Source of the DNA: Thuidium tamariscinum
Lineage: Eukaryota; Streptophyta; Bryopsida; Hypnales; Thuidiaceae
Reading direction: 5' to 3'
DNA length: 64,000 bases
Assembly: GCA_947034885.2 (NCBI GenBank)
Contig: OX344749.2
Coordinates: 8,881,501 to 8,945,500, forward strand
Shown here: one piece after another, positions 10,603-22,746 of the stretch
Position numbering within the stretch: position 1 is the stretch's first letter
Layout: every line of letters begins with the position of its first letter
Position numbers and translations under genes: made by a program
The notes under the pieces: generated by a model
Told to the model about the DNA's origin: nothing
What the model saw: the letters and a program-made list of their open reading frames with translations, nothing else
Database searches by the model: none

Positions 10603-12346
10603 GACTATTATTCTCGTACATCTAAGGTTTGTTGTGACTTGGTTTTACATATCAATTTCCAATGAAATTTAAAAAAAACTATTTTCAAACTATAAGCCAT
10701 CATCTACACCACAAGAGGCTTTGTTCATGTAAATATAGAATGAATATATAATAATTCAATGTAAGATTTGATTATTGATGGACATTATAGTAATATTTCA
10801 CTCATAGTGCTTAATAATTCAAAGATGTAATCACTAAGATTGCAGCTATATACCTTTTGGTTGTATAGTAGTGTATAGTAAAGAAGATGCTTTAGAATAT
10901 ATAGATTACAAGATTACAGTGTTTTGAAAAAAATAAGTTTTTCTATACTACCTAATAATTTTTTTAAAAATTGCTTCTTCTTTTAGTAAAGGTTTTGATC
11001 TATGCATAGTTAAAAAAATTTGGACTAGTGTATAATATATTATATTAATTATATGCTTGTTTAATTTTCCAACTAAATGAATGGATAAAGCACATGCTCT
11101 TTTAGGTATTTGCCTTATCCATTTTGACCTTTCTGGAAGCGGATTGTTGCAATAAATACTTAACATTTACTTTTTGGGCTATAGAGTTTCTTGTACTATG
11201 AGCACTATGAGCACTAAGACTATATAGGGGTGGTGTATTAAACATCATTCATGCAAATTTTTAAATTATATAAATCATTAAAAAATAATAAAATGTCAAT
11301 GGGCTGCTTTGCAATACTATGCATTGCTTCTAATTATAACAAAAGACTACAGAACTATGTGGAATAGAAATTAACAAAAAATGGGTGTATAAATACTTTG
11401 ATTTTTTGTAATACATAAAGATCATTTCTTTACATTTCAATGTGGTTGAAAGGCACCAATTGCATTTGAAAGGAATTTTTTTAGATTCTAGTCTTTAAAT
11501 AAAGGACGTACAACTTTGAACCCATGCAAATACCACATATATTAAATTTTGTATAAAACCTTGCTAATACTACATGTAATCTTAGTAGTATACCTTCTTT
11601 TCCAATTTTTTACTCAAAATCTACCTTTAAAAGTTGAAAATAAGACTAAGCACCTACCAACACCTCCAAAAAATGACAAAAATATTTATCAAATTGGAGT
11701 TTCTATAAGTTTTTAAGAAAATTTTCAAAAATGAAAAAATTTATCCTATGTCTACAACTATCACATGTACCTTCATTTCAAATTTCACATATATTGAAAC
11801 ATACACCGCAAAAGTTATAGTTGAGAAAGCACCCATCTAAAGCCAAGAGAATAAAAAATAGGACAAATTTCTCTTGCAACTATCAACACAATATAACTAA
11901 CACTATGACTAGCTTTGATTAGAAAACTTGGAACAAAATAGAAATCATATTTCCAAATATACGGTACACTATTATACCTTGTGTCAAGTTTTCAAAAAGA
12001 TCTTGTTGAAAATTGACCTTTCATGCCTACACGGATCCTAAAAATTGCACTCTTACAATTTCACTTGGTCCTCTAGGAACTCCTTTTTGTTAATGAATTC
12101 ATGATTTCATTTGAAAAGTTATATCCATTTTAAAGAGATTACAATGAATTCGTTTTTGTCATGCAATCTAAAGTGATTATCATCATTCCATAATGAACTA
12201 ACACATTGACTACAATGGAGAAATTTAGTGGCCACAATCAAAATCTTTAGTGATGAGAATAGTTTGACTTACAATAATGACCTCAATATTAGGAACTTCT
12301 ATCTTGTCTATAAAAACTCATCAAAAAAAGCAAAATGAGGGTCTTA
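10603..12346. other. AT-rich intergenic DNA, nothing recognised
   Basis: About 1.7 kb without a supported gene. A 72-codon minus frame at 10948-11166 has no domain or start context that would support it. Confidence 0.4.
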
Positions 12347-12363
12347 ATATTATAATCATTCTC
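12347..12363. repeat. LINE target-site duplication, left copy
   Basis: The 17-bp sequence ATATTATAATCATTCTC is repeated without mismatch at 19159-19175. Flanking bases outside it differ (A before this copy, C before the other), so the duplication is exactly 17 bp. This length is typical of target-primed reverse transcription. Confidence 0.95.
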
Positions 12364-15300
12364 GGAGTGTAATGGCCCCTGTTATCGTGGGAGCCCGGGA
12401 TGATGCTAGTCAGCGCTTCCCTCCAAGAAGGGTTTTCGTACAAACCCAATTCCCGGCGGGTATGGCGGAATTTGCGCTAGACTTGTCTTGCAACCTTGCA
12501 AGAGTATAGGAGGTGTTCCGTGGTTTCGGTGCTTTGTGCGCTGCAGCTGTTGCAGAGTGGCGAGAATCCCATCACCGAACTCTAGCTGGCGGTGGGCAGT
12601 CCTCCCGAGTTGGTAAGCTAGAGAAAAAATTGGAGTTTAGTGGGTCTTCGGTTGTCCCATATGATTCGTGTCGCGTTGTCGGTTTCCTGTTGGTTGAGGC
12701 CCAGTTGCTCCATTTTCTTCTGTAAGCGTGACGTAGAGGTGGTTGAGTTGAGGCCGATTTGGTAACCCAACTTGGTAGAGTAGTCGTAGAAATTCTTGCG
12801 TTGTCCGTTCTTCAGTTGCCACGTCCATTCTTCCATGTCGAATTCGAGGTCACGGATCGCCCCCTGCAGCCACACCGTCCCTATGAATTTACAAGTTGGG
12901 TTGATGATGATGGAGGAGAGCTCACCGCCTGTTGTGATGACGCGCACTTGTTCCAGGGTTTTGCCGGCAAGGTCCCATAAATCCTCTTGTTCGTCGCTCT
13001 TGAAGAATTTGGCGGAGAGGTGATTGAATCTTTTTCCGGCTTGTGGTCCTTGGATTTGATATAGGATGGCTGTCGATTGTTGGGGGGATTCTATCACCCA
13101 TTCACAGTTTTGGAGGGGGAGGGTTTGGGCGAGCGACCAGGAGTCGAGGATGGCCTCAAGGATTGTGTTTTTCTTCTGTAGATTGAAACTACCTCCGATG
13201 ATGTTGCGCAGGTCTTTGTCGGACTTCCATGCTTGTTTGGAGTCGTCCCATAGATCTTGGATCGTCTTTATTCCCTTCCTGGCCCATGTGCTTCCAAAAG
13301 CGTATGGTGAGTTTCCCAACATTTCGTTGCCGTGATTTTTAAGTTCTCTGTTCTAGAAGATTTGTTGTCGTCCTGTTGCTTCTTTGCCTTCCGGTTGTAT
13401 GTTTTTTAGCCCCTGTCTGATGGAACACCAAGCCTTCCACACAGCCCACCACACGTCTGAACCCTTTCCGTTCACTCTGTTAGCGAATAGTATGAAATGA
13501 ATGCTTGGCGGCCATTTTCCCCCTCGTTTAGGGCTGATAGAGTTAGCTCAGTATTGGAGTAGAATTTTCCAGGGGGCATTCCCTGGCGTGAGACCTCTGA
13601 TCATAAGTTTGGCAAGTAGTGCTCGGATTTGTAGATCTAGGTCTAAGAGTTTAATTCCTCCTAGGTTGTGAGGTTGGATTAGGGAATTCCATTCGACTTT
13701 GGCCCTACATTTCCTTTCTCCGTTTTCTCCCGACCAGATATAATTCTGAATTAGGTTTTTGATCTCGGCGATGGTATCTTGGTGGGGTGCCCAGCAGGAT
13801 GCTAGGTACCAAATGGAAGCAAGTAAGACCTGGTTGGCTATCAGGGTTCTTTCGGCAAGTGAAAGCTTTGTGGTTCCCCAGTATGCTAGTTTTTGTTTCA
13901 GGTTTTGCATTGCAGTCCTGAATCTCTGTTCAGTGGGGACTTTGAACCCTATCGTAAACCCTAGGTATCTCGTAGTCTCACCTGGCTCAAGCCAATGCAG
14001 TGAGACTTCGGTTCCCCATACGAATGTTCTCGGATTGTTATTGATCCAAATCGCTTTTGATTTATGCCAGTTAATCTTAGATCCTGAAGCTAATGCAAAT
14101 AGATCTAATGCTGCTTTGGCCTTATCTAGGTTTTATGCCGTTCCTGCGAGATAGAGGTTGGTATCATCGGCAAATTCCTGGTCGATTACGCTATCTGTGG
14201 ATCCGGGCAGGTTGAGTCCTTCTACAGCGAAGTGTTCTAGTAAGTATCCTAGAGTGTCTGTAATAAATAGGTATAGGAAGGGGGCTAATGGACATCCTTG
14301 TCTGATTGATCGAGTTAGTTTAAAGGGAGAGCTTATAGTTTTGTTGATTTCTACTGAGCACCATGCGTCCGCGTAGAGTGTTCTAATCCATTTAATCCAT
14401 TGCGGGTTGAAGCCAATTGTTGCTAGTGTTCCCTCTAGAAAGTTCCATTCTACTCTATCGTAAGCCTTTTCAAAGTCCAATAGAAGCATTACCATGGCCT
14501 GTGAAGATTCCGTGGCCCATTCCATGGCTTTGTGAGCCAGAAAGACATTGTCTATAATGCTTCTGCCTTTTATGAATCCTGTTTGATTTGGGCGGATTAG
14601 GGTGTCTAGCAGGGGTTAGAGTCTTCTAGCTAAAGTTTTAGCAATGATTTTATAGATTGTCCCTAGCAGCGTGATTGGTCTCCAATTTTTTATGTTTGTT
14701 TTGTTACCTCCTTTTGGTATCAAGCATACTAAGCCAGTGTTAAGGTTTTGGTGTAACTTACCTATGTTGAGCGCTTCCTGGCTAGCTCGAAAGATGTCCT
14801 CTCCAACTTCCTCCCAGAGCTCCATGTAGAATTCACCAGGTAGACCGTCCTCCCCTGGTGCGCGTCCTTGTGGTAGGGCTTTCAACGCTTCTAGGAGTTC
14901 CCCTTTGGAGATGTCTTTTGATAGGTCAGCATTCATTTGGTGAGTGACTTTCCTGGGGATGGCCGACCAGCACCTATTCCTCGCTTGCGAAGACTATGGC
15001 GTATCTCTCTGCGTGGTGAATAGCTCCTGAAAATACTTTGTGGCGTATTCCGCCATCTCATTGTTAGTGTTGTATTCCTTCCCTGCCTCGTCGATTAGTT
15101 GTGGAATCGGGGGGTAGTCTTGTGTTGTTGTACTCCCAGGAAGAAATCCCTCTTCATTCTCCCCTCGATTTGGAACCACTTCGCTAAGTTTGTGATGGCC
15201 TCAGATTCGGCCTTAGATATCTTGATTTCCATTAGTTCCTGTTGCGCTTTGTTCAGGGTTGATTGAAGGAAGGGATCGTTGGGGTTATGTTGTGAGAGTC

Positions 15301-16333
15301 TCTCGGCTGAGGTTAGAGTCGATTTGAGTTGGGAGATTCTAGCTCGTTGGTTCTGTATTTTCTCCTTTCTTTCATTGCTGCTCAGGTTCTTGATTCTGTC
15401 AATCGCCGATGCTACCCATGCCATCCAGCCTATCTGGTTTGGCTCTGGTCTGGTTCCATTGTTCCAGGCCTTTGTAACTTTCTGCTTGAATTCTCCGTTC
15501 TTGAGGTAGGTCATGTTGAATCGGTATGTTTGGTTCCCCTCCGAATTGCCAAACTGATTCCTGATTGAGAGTAATACTGGGAGGTGGTTGGATAGTGTGT
15601 TGAATCCTTCTAGGATTCTCGTCTTTCCTCCTCTGTTACGAAACCAATCTCCCACATAGAATCTGTCCAACCTAGCATATAATTGTTCGTTCTCTCTTTT
15701 ATTGGACCACGTATATTTGAGTGTGTTCCTAGAATCAAAGTCGTCACTGAGGTGAGCGTCTTCAAGACCTAGTTTGAACATTATGTTATCCCAAGCTTCT
15801 TGTTCTGTTCCTTTAATTAGCTTCAGTTTTCCGTTTCTATCATTGTCATTCTCTATCATGTTGAAGTCACCTATTATTGTCCAGGAGGAGGTAGTAGGTA
15901 GTTTGGTATTTATGAGGTCCCATAGTTTAGCTCATTCTCTGCCTCGGTTTGGAGCGTATATGTTAAGGAAGTTTATTTCTTGGTTTTCGATTTTACAGAT
16001 GATGTATTGTGCTCTTCCTTCGCTTATAATACCGCTTTGTGTGATTAGTTGGTGTAGGTTTCCTGATAGTATGATTCCTGTTCCTCCTTGATATCTGTTG
16101 ATTTCTGGGTTTAGAACGGTTCTATTCCAAAAAGCCTTGCCTCTTTTGATTCCTATTGGGCCTATTTTTTCGCATAGTTCTTATTTCATCTTATGTTCTT
16201 GAAGGAAAATTATGCTTGGTTTAGGGGAGATGTTGTTAATATGTGTTCTAAATCTTCTGCGTTTTTGTGGCCCTTGGGTTTGGCAAGAGAAGCCACGAAC
16301 GTTCCAGGTTAAAATGTTGATGGTGTCATTCAT
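12364..16333 (-). pseudogene. LINE ORF2: endonuclease-reverse transcriptase, broken
   Basis: The start ATG (16333-16331) overlaps the end of ORF1. Endonuclease motifs: ILTWNVRG, LQEHK, GGTGIIL, NIYAPN, GDFNMIEND and LSNHLPVLL (His near 15586). Reverse transcriptase motifs: KNWRPITLL, LLLDFEKAYDRVEW (Asp near 14477), IRQGCPLAPFLYL, and the catalytic FADD at 14174-14163. A CNSC...HLLYSC zinc finger lies near 12500-12557. In-frame stops end at 16181, 15932, 14994, 14616, 14133, 13548, 13353, 12618, 12582 and 12477. A frameshift falls at a six-base G run (plus strand 15109-15114), where the reading frame needs one more base. Downstream of the last stop the frame runs open to the edge of the element. 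The protein would nick DNA and copy LINE RNA at the target; this copy cannot make it. Confidence 0.9.
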
Positions 16334-18728
16334 CTATGGGTTTGGGTGGGGGTTCTATTAAGTACCATTGTGGGTTTAGTGTTGTGATGTTTTTTAATAG
16401 GTGAGGTGCATAGAATTTGAGATCTTGCTTCCATTTAGATGTTTGACTTGTTAGGTTTTGTGGTATGAAGATTACAACTGTGTGTTTTTCTCCTTGCTTC
16501 ATCTGTTTTCTGATATCTATGTTGTTGATTTTTAGAGAGGGAGATTTACTGTTTTTTTCCTTGCATAACATCCATTCCTTCACTTCTTGATATATTGTGT
16601 TTTTCAAAAGAGAGGGATCATACCAGGCGGCTTGTGGTGCTTGGATCTGTGGCTAGTTCACCGCTCCTTCCTTGCGTTGTATCAGAACGCATTCCGATGT
16701 TTGTCTTGGAGCGGCCCTGATGACTACGTTGATCTGGATGCTTCCGTTTGCATTGTTGGCTGCTTGGGGGGTCCTTTCGCTGGCTCTCTCCTGTTGGGCG
16801 GGTTGATGCTGTGAGTAGCTATCTTGGTGTAGCGGTGTTTGCTCCTCTCCTAACTCAGTTGTTTCGGCTTGGCTGTTTTCAGGTTCTGTGGTGGTCATTG
16901 GAGAGCTGTTGTCATCTTCTATCGATCTTTTCTTGAGGGTTGGTCGATTTGGCGAGTTGTCCTTGCTGCACGTTCCTTCGTCTTGGTTCGAGTTGCTAAT
17001 CCTCATGTCACTGTCGTTGGGTTCCATTTGGATGTGCTAGTGGTTTGCGAGCATTTGGAAGGAGAATCTAGCGTCGATGTCCATCTCCCAGTCCGGGCTG
17101 GTCCAAATCTTTAGGTCGTCTTCTAATGTCCATTGGTGGGTTGACTCTTCGATGAAAAAGGAGTCATCGCTGGATGTGTGCTCGATCAGGGCGAGTACGT
17201 GGCATGTGTGGGTGCTGTCTTCATGTTGTTGCCAATTGTTAATCCACTCTATGGAGCTCCACATCCTATTGGCTAAGCATCGACTACTTGCCCTTGTGTT
17301 TTTTTCTAGATCAACCTGCAATTGACTCCAGCAGCTTGCTCTCAATGTGTCGTTAGTTTGTTCCTTACCTGTGGGCAGAGAGATACGTGTTCCCTGTAGC
17401 TCTGCGTTCAGGAGGCTTAAATAGCGTTTAGTACCCCCACACCATGTATAGATAAGTGGCCATAGTTGTAGCCGTTTCTCTCCAATTGGTGTGTTTGGGA
17501 ATTTAAGAAGTTCCCAGATGGATTCATCTAGGATACTAGTTGATATTGGCCTTTTTTTGCTTTTGTTGGTGTTCTTGTTGGTCTGTGTGGTAGGGAAGTA
17601 GGGTTGCTGTTTTTTCCCTTTTGATCCTATCGAGTGTCACTCTCCTGCGGAGTGGTTCGTTTCCGGGTCTTGGGCCGTGAATTGGGGAGTTCCGGTGCCT
17701 GGTTCTATCTCTATTGTGGGTGTCTGGGACTGGTTGACCTGGTGGGGTGCAGGTTGACTAGCTAGGTTTCGGGGATTGAGTCTAGCGTTGGATTTGTTTG
17801 GATTGTGTGTCTATAACTCCTGTGAGTTAGGTTCTTCTGAGGTTGCCGTAGTTTGGTGTTTGGTTTCCTGGTTGGGTGGGTGATTCATGTTGTGGGGTCT
17901 CTCAGGTTCGGGTGTTGGGGAATTGTCTGTCTGGGAGGGTGGGATTTGTCTGTTCTGAGACTGCTGGTTCTTCTATTGGGTTTTGGATTTGTTTACTACT
18001 TTGGTCTGTTTGGTTTTAGGACAGCTTTGCTCAGCGTGTCCTAGTTCCAGGCAGTTTTGGCACTGAGATGGTATTCCCTCGTATTCCAGGAGGATTTCCA
18101 CTTCTCCTGTTGAATGTGGGATTGATAGGATGACTAAGGCTGGGAGGTTCTTTGTGTTCTCGATTAGAACGCATACTCGCGGTGTAGAGGATTTTTTGAG
18201 GTAATCTTCTTCTTTTCCACTCCATACTACTTCCCCAATAGCCGAACTAATTTCTCTCAATGCCTTGTAGTAGACATCGTCAAGTAGGGGGAAACGGATC
18301 CACAGTGGGATCTTGATTCCTTTTGGCGTTATTAGGTTGAACTGCGGTTGCTAGGGGTGTAGATACAGTTGGTGAGGACCAAATGTGAGTGGGCTCTGTT
18401 GAAGGGCTTGAGTGGCACCTTCTTCGTGGACGAAGGTTAGCACGAAATAACCTCTCTGCAACATACGTATTCTACTAATTTCCATTTTTGGGTCGACTAG
18501 GTTTACATTGACCCATTCCAGTAGCTCAGCTCTGGATGGGTGTTTGGTGGGTGCGAATCCTATTAAGGCTAGGCATGAGAGGGAGAGTGCTTCTTGCTCT
18601 AGGACTGCGATTGTGCTGGGGGAGAGGGTAGGTCTTAGCTGGTGCCTGGACGGATAATGCGCGGCCTTGATCGCTCTTGAGGTTTTACCCCAAGCGTTGG
18701 TCTTGGCGAGTGCTTTAGTTTCCTCCAT
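16326..18728 (-). pseudogene. LINE ORF1: DUF4283 / zinc-knuckle protein, broken
   Basis: One continuous frame of about 800 codons from ATG 18728 (MEETKALAKTNAWGKTSRAI) to TGA 16328-16326, interrupted by six stops ending at 18351, 17973, 17811, 17637, 17037 and 16653. The first ~240 codons match the plant LINE/retrotransposon DUF4283 pattern (FVLTFVHEEGATQAL, FNLITPKGIKIPLWIRFPLL). A CCHC zinc knuckle follows, CQNCLELGHAEQSC (about 18062-18021). Then come a Gln/Asn/Pro-rich linker and a long, more ordered C-terminal part (LDESIWELLKFPNTPIGEKR; WSSIEWINNWQQHE) that I do not recognise. The family packages or chaperones LINE RNA. The length is generous for a plant LINE ORF1. Confidence 0.85.
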
Positions 18729-19158
18729 GACTGGAGTAACTTCCCGGCTCCTCTAAATTGCTACTCTACTACGGGGGGGTCATGGGTGGAGGTAGCTACG
18801 CTGGCGTACAGGTTCTTGCGGTTGGAAGTTCTGAGTGCTCTACTGGGTGATCGGTTGAGACCTGTTCGAGCTTGTTGCACGAAACGACAACGGAAACGAC
18901 AAAAGCTGGTTTTAGGTTTAGGTATAACTAGCTTCCTTGTTGTGACGTGCTTGTTCGAACGCCTTGATTGGATGGTCCTGCTGTTGCTGCTGGACGAGAG
19001 GCGTTGTTGTGGCGCCGGGGAGAGTCTGGCGACTCCCCCAGGGCGCCGTCTTCGCGACGGACTTCCCGCTTCGCTTCAGCGCTTCGCCGCCATCACTTGC
19101 TCCTTTCTCCCCCGCGTCTTCTCCGTACCCACACTCATGAGGCGGACAGTTGCATCTC
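18729..19158 (-). promoter_or_regulatory. LINE 5' untranslated region, GC-rich
   Basis: A 430-bp leader between the target duplication and ORF1 ATG, strongly GC-rich and CpG-containing. LINEs usually carry their RNA polymerase II promoter here. No TATA box is evident. The element starts GAGATGCAACTG on the minus strand. Confidence 0.6.
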
Positions 19159-19175
19159 ATATTATAATCATTCTC
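19159..19175. repeat. LINE target-site duplication, right copy
   Basis: Identical over 17 bp to 12347-12363. It marks the 5' boundary of the minus-strand LINE. Confidence 0.95.
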
Positions 19176-19689
19176 AATGAGAAAGATGAAAATTTCACTC
19201 TTTATTGGTTTTTTAGAGACCTAGGTAGACTCTTTTGGTCTATTTGAACCACCACTTTAAAATATCATGAAAAATTCTTCCTTGCCCAAAACATGAAAGC
19301 TTTATTGCTATCATCATTTAAGTTTTCTTATTTGTGAAATTAAAATTTTAAAAGAATTAAAATTCAACCATCCTATAATGAGGGCAAGACAAGGCATGCA
19401 TTGATTTTTCATACGTGAGTGTCACTAATAGGCATACAAAAATCAATAAAGTCTATTAGACAAATTGATTTAGGAAGAAATTGATGATTCAAGAAGTTGT
19501 GCTAATTGAGAATTTGACCAAATACTTGTGTTGGTTTTAATTTGTTAGAGTAAATAATTCTTTCATAGCTCATTGTATCCCTCATTGTATCCATACAACA
19601 AAATTGAAAATGTACCTCTAAATTGCATGTATAATATAGTACTGAAAAGGTATTGTCAACCACTTTCCAAGACTAAATTAAAGATCTAA

Positions 19690-20561
19690 TTTAAAGACCC
19701 CCTAAAAGAGTTTATTTTCTACTTTTTGAGAATAGACTCAACCACAATTCTTGACTTCATTAATTGAATTTTTTGGATGAATTTTTTAAAATGGATACTA
19801 ATCATCCTAATCTACATGTGAAGCATTGTTTTACATCATTCTAGTAAATACTACAAAAAATAGAAGGTTCTTTTTTATTTCAATGTCAAATCTAGTAGCA
19901 AAAAATATATTCTAAAAAATATTAAATAACTTATTTAGATTGTACAGATTGATACCTACTTAAAAATATAAAAATAAAAAAACATTTGAACCACAATTCT
20001 AAATAATGAGGTGAAACTTTTTCATAGAAAAATATTAAGGTAAAAAACAACCAATACAATTATCTTTTACATTCAATTTTGAATATTTTCAAATTAATAC
20101 AAAAATTAAGAATATTTATATTTTACTAAAACATCCTCACCATTCGGTTTAACAATTTTAAATTTTTGTAAGCGTTATTAGTAGTTTAATTTCTTCTCTC
20201 ATTCACTATCACCTTCTAGTTTATAATTTTTTAAAGATAAATATGAATTTAACCAATCATATATCCTCAACTCATTTTCCAACATGATATTGGCTGAAGT
20301 TCACAAATGATAGGGCACATGCGCTATTTTTCTTGAAATGTTGAAAGACGAAACTTCACCTTTTGGAAGGGCCAAAAAATTTATATTTCAAGGTTCATGC
20401 ATATTGAACTTGCAATTGTTTGGGATATTCACTCTAAAATTTTGGGATGGTGAATTTGGATAAATTAAAAAATAACCATATGATTGGTTTCCTTGAAAAT
20501 AAGTATGACAAAGAATTTAGACTTGCTTTGGAGGGATAAAACTTGCCATGAAAATGGTTAA
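19690..20561 (-). mobile_element. Family J single-arm element
   Basis: It matches one arm of the palindrome at 31105-33002: AATCTACATGTGAAG, GATTGATACCTACT, AACATCCTCACCATTCGG, TTGAAAGACGAAACTTCACC, GGAAGGGCCA and CATGCATATTGAACTTGCAATT. The right edge abuts TTAA at 20558-20561; the left edge near GACCCCCTAAAAG is a decayed terminus. No coding sequence. Confidence 0.55.
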
Positions 20562-21390
20562 CCCCTAAGCGACGCCAACACCATTCCGTGGTGTTTGGAT
20601 GACTGCAGGGGACCAGAAGAGGAGCTGAACAGTAGTTTTTTCATCCATATTTTTTTAATGCCCTTGCAGGGTGAGTTACAAAGAGTATCCAACTGAGTTT
20701 TTAGTCTGGATGATGTTTGATTTCATGTGGTTGAGAATTAATTACAAAAAACGGATGGCAAAATTTGTTGTTTTAGTGTATTTTGAGAAATTGAACAAAT
20801 TTGAAATTTCTCCTTGAAAATGACATTTTCTGAATTTGAGCCCAACTAACAAAATGAAGGTCCTCACTTCTAGTTTCTACTACAATTGGAATTTTGGAAA
20901 AATTCGTAAAATCGAGTGTTTTATTGCAATTTGAATTTTGGGTTCATTTTTAATGTCCACTGCAGCCAAGAAATAGGTGTACAGGGAAGTTGAGTTTACA
21001 CCATAATGTCTTTCACTATAATGTACACACATGGTGAAATTTTCAGATTTTTTGAGATTATTTTCTATTTTCTATGATTTTTTCTTCACTTTTTCTTCAA
21101 AAACTGTCATGAAAATCAATTTTCCTCAATAAAGTCTGAAATTTCTGTGAAGTATAGAAGAGATGTACTTTCATCTCTGAAAAATAAAAATAAATTTTTT
21201 CAGGCATGACTGTTTCTAAGACGGTAACAAATTGAGTGACGGGGGAGGAGTCTTCAAACCAGTGGTCATAGGCCCGTCATTGATTTGGTGGCTTCTAAGA
21301 AAAGCTTTGAATATCAAGGTGCTAAAATTTTCTTTGACATCAAAGCACTCCTACTCCAATTTTATTCTCTCCCTCACATGAAAGTAATTG
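20562..21390. other. Unassigned; opens with a TTAA-type terminus
   Basis: CCCCTAAGCGACGCC directly follows TTAA 20558-20561, so another element of the TTAA group probably starts here and shares the site with family J. I cannot find its right end. The rest is AT-rich, with nothing recognisable. Confidence 0.3.
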
Positions 21391-21394
21391 ATGT

Positions 21395-21507
21395 TCCCTC
21401 TGTCCCACTAAAAGCTTCTTAATTAGGCTGATTTACAGTTTATTTGTTTGTTTAAATGGAATTTACAGTCGATTGCAGGAAGAATTTGGGGAGTGGGACA
21501 GAGGGAG
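21395..21507. mobile_element. Stowaway-like MITE
   Basis: TCCCTCTGTCCCACTAAAAG at the left and its inverse GTGGGACAGAGGGAGTA at the right match the CTCCCTCYGTCCC terminus of Stowaway MITEs (Tc1/mariner type). TA is kept only on the right. About 113 bp. Confidence 0.6.
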
Positions 21508-21751
21508 TAAAATTGAAGTTAGCCAGCAGGATAAATTATGGGGAGATCCTAAAATGTCTTGGCCCTTCTAATTTTGTCCACTCTTGTGGCTCATGCAAGA
21601 TGTTGGTGAGCATGAATCTGGCCAGCCCTGATTGTGGGAATTCCAAGATCACTTCATGTCGGTGTTGCCTTGGCAATGGGGAATTATACTGATAAAATAA
21701 TCGAAGGCAACCCACATCAGCCATTGTCAAAGTTGGACCAAAAAAATAAAT

Positions 21752-22404
21752 TTAACCCCTAAATGTCCAAGGCATCAAAATCTAGTGTTTGCAAAACTTT
21801 GAAGTCATATAAAACCTAACTAAGTTGTTAATTGTAGTAGTTTATATTTTTGGAAAGTCCTTTTGAAGTTTAGTTTGAGTTTCAAAAATCTGATTTGGAA
21901 AATGAGTGATAGTAATTTTCCTATTCAAAACTTTGTATAAGGGTACCCAATGCAACCTTCACTTTTTGTAGTGTTGAGAGCTCTTGAAATTGAGCCTCAA
22001 ATATACTAAATCTTGGAGAAAAAATCACATTCAAAATTCATTTACAAAAGTTGTAGAGTAGATTTTGAGAAGCCATAAATTGATTGGAGTTATGCATGTT
22101 AGGCCCTTTGACCTCATACTTTTTAGGTCACCAACTTTTCAGATTTGATTTGCAAGAAGAGGATAGAAAGACTTGACATCACTTTTACAATTTCGACACC
22201 CTCGTGGTCAAACATTATAATCTTTCACTTCATAAGTGATATTGTTGTGTTTTCTTTTCCTATGTAATCTTTAACATATTTGGTTTGAAATTGTACATTT
22301 ACATTTCAAATTAATTGATACAACATATCAAAATATTGGCATTTTGTATAATTTAGAGCAAATTCCAAGAAGCTCAAAATAGGCCTTGGGCATTTAGGGG
22401 TTAA
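21752..22404 (+). mobile_element. Family B element, intact TTAA ends
   Basis: TTAA (21752-21755) is followed by CCCCTAAATGTCCAAGGC. The right end is GCCTTGGGCATTTAGGGG followed by TTAA (22401-22404). The terminal inverted repeat of 18 bp has one mismatch. The 645-bp interior is AT-rich and has no long open frame. Near-full copies lie at 8885, 55495 and 56440. This is the best-preserved type copy for the TTAA group. Confidence 0.75.
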
Positions 22405-22746
22405 AAGATCATCCCCAATCGCTTGCAACAAACTCCAATTGAGAATGGATAATGGTGCCCTAAGTTATAGTTTATAAGAAAAAGATAAAATGCTCAAGGT
22501 GGTGCAAACGGACACCAAATAATTTAGCAAAGGACTAGGTAATTGCAAAGTAGGTGTAGTATAAAAAATAATGGCCAGTTAGGACCTATTGAGCCATAGG
22601 TGGTGAAGTTTGTACTAATTGGCAATTAATTTTGATGACTTGGCCTACTTTGCAATTACTGGGTATAATGAAAATATAGGAGAATTGATTTATTTGGTGA
22701 ATCTACACTTGTTAAATTAGTACCGGAGTGATGGTAGTTGGTAGTA

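Larger units (their letters stand above)
12364..19158 (-). mobile_element. LINE retrotransposon (L1-type), dead, 3'-truncated
   Basis: A 6,795-bp insertion read on the minus strand: GC-rich 5' leader (19158-18729), ORF1 (18728-16326) with DUF4283 and zinc knuckle, then ORF2 (16333 to the left edge) with APE-type endonuclease, reverse transcriptase with FADD, and a zf-RVT-like CCHC finger. The 17-bp target duplication is perfect. Both ORFs have many in-frame stops and ORF2 has one frameshift, so it cannot transpose. At the 3' edge ORF2 is still open when it meets the target duplication; there is no 3' UTR and no poly(A). GC content is far above that of the flanks. Confidence 0.93.

Noticed and set aside
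12513-16091. Plus-strand open frames across the LINE
   Set aside because: They are antisense shadows of ORF2, whose motifs (FADD, GDFN, zinc finger) are on the minus strand.
18786-19247. 153-codon plus-strand frame at the LINE 5' end
   Set aside because: It lies antisense to the GC-rich LINE leader, crosses the target duplication into flanking DNA and has no domain.
20558-20569. CCCTAAA at many sites suggested interstitial telomere repeats
   Set aside because: Only a single heptamer occurs at each site, always next to TTAA at the end of a repeat element. It is part of the transposon terminus, not a telomere array.
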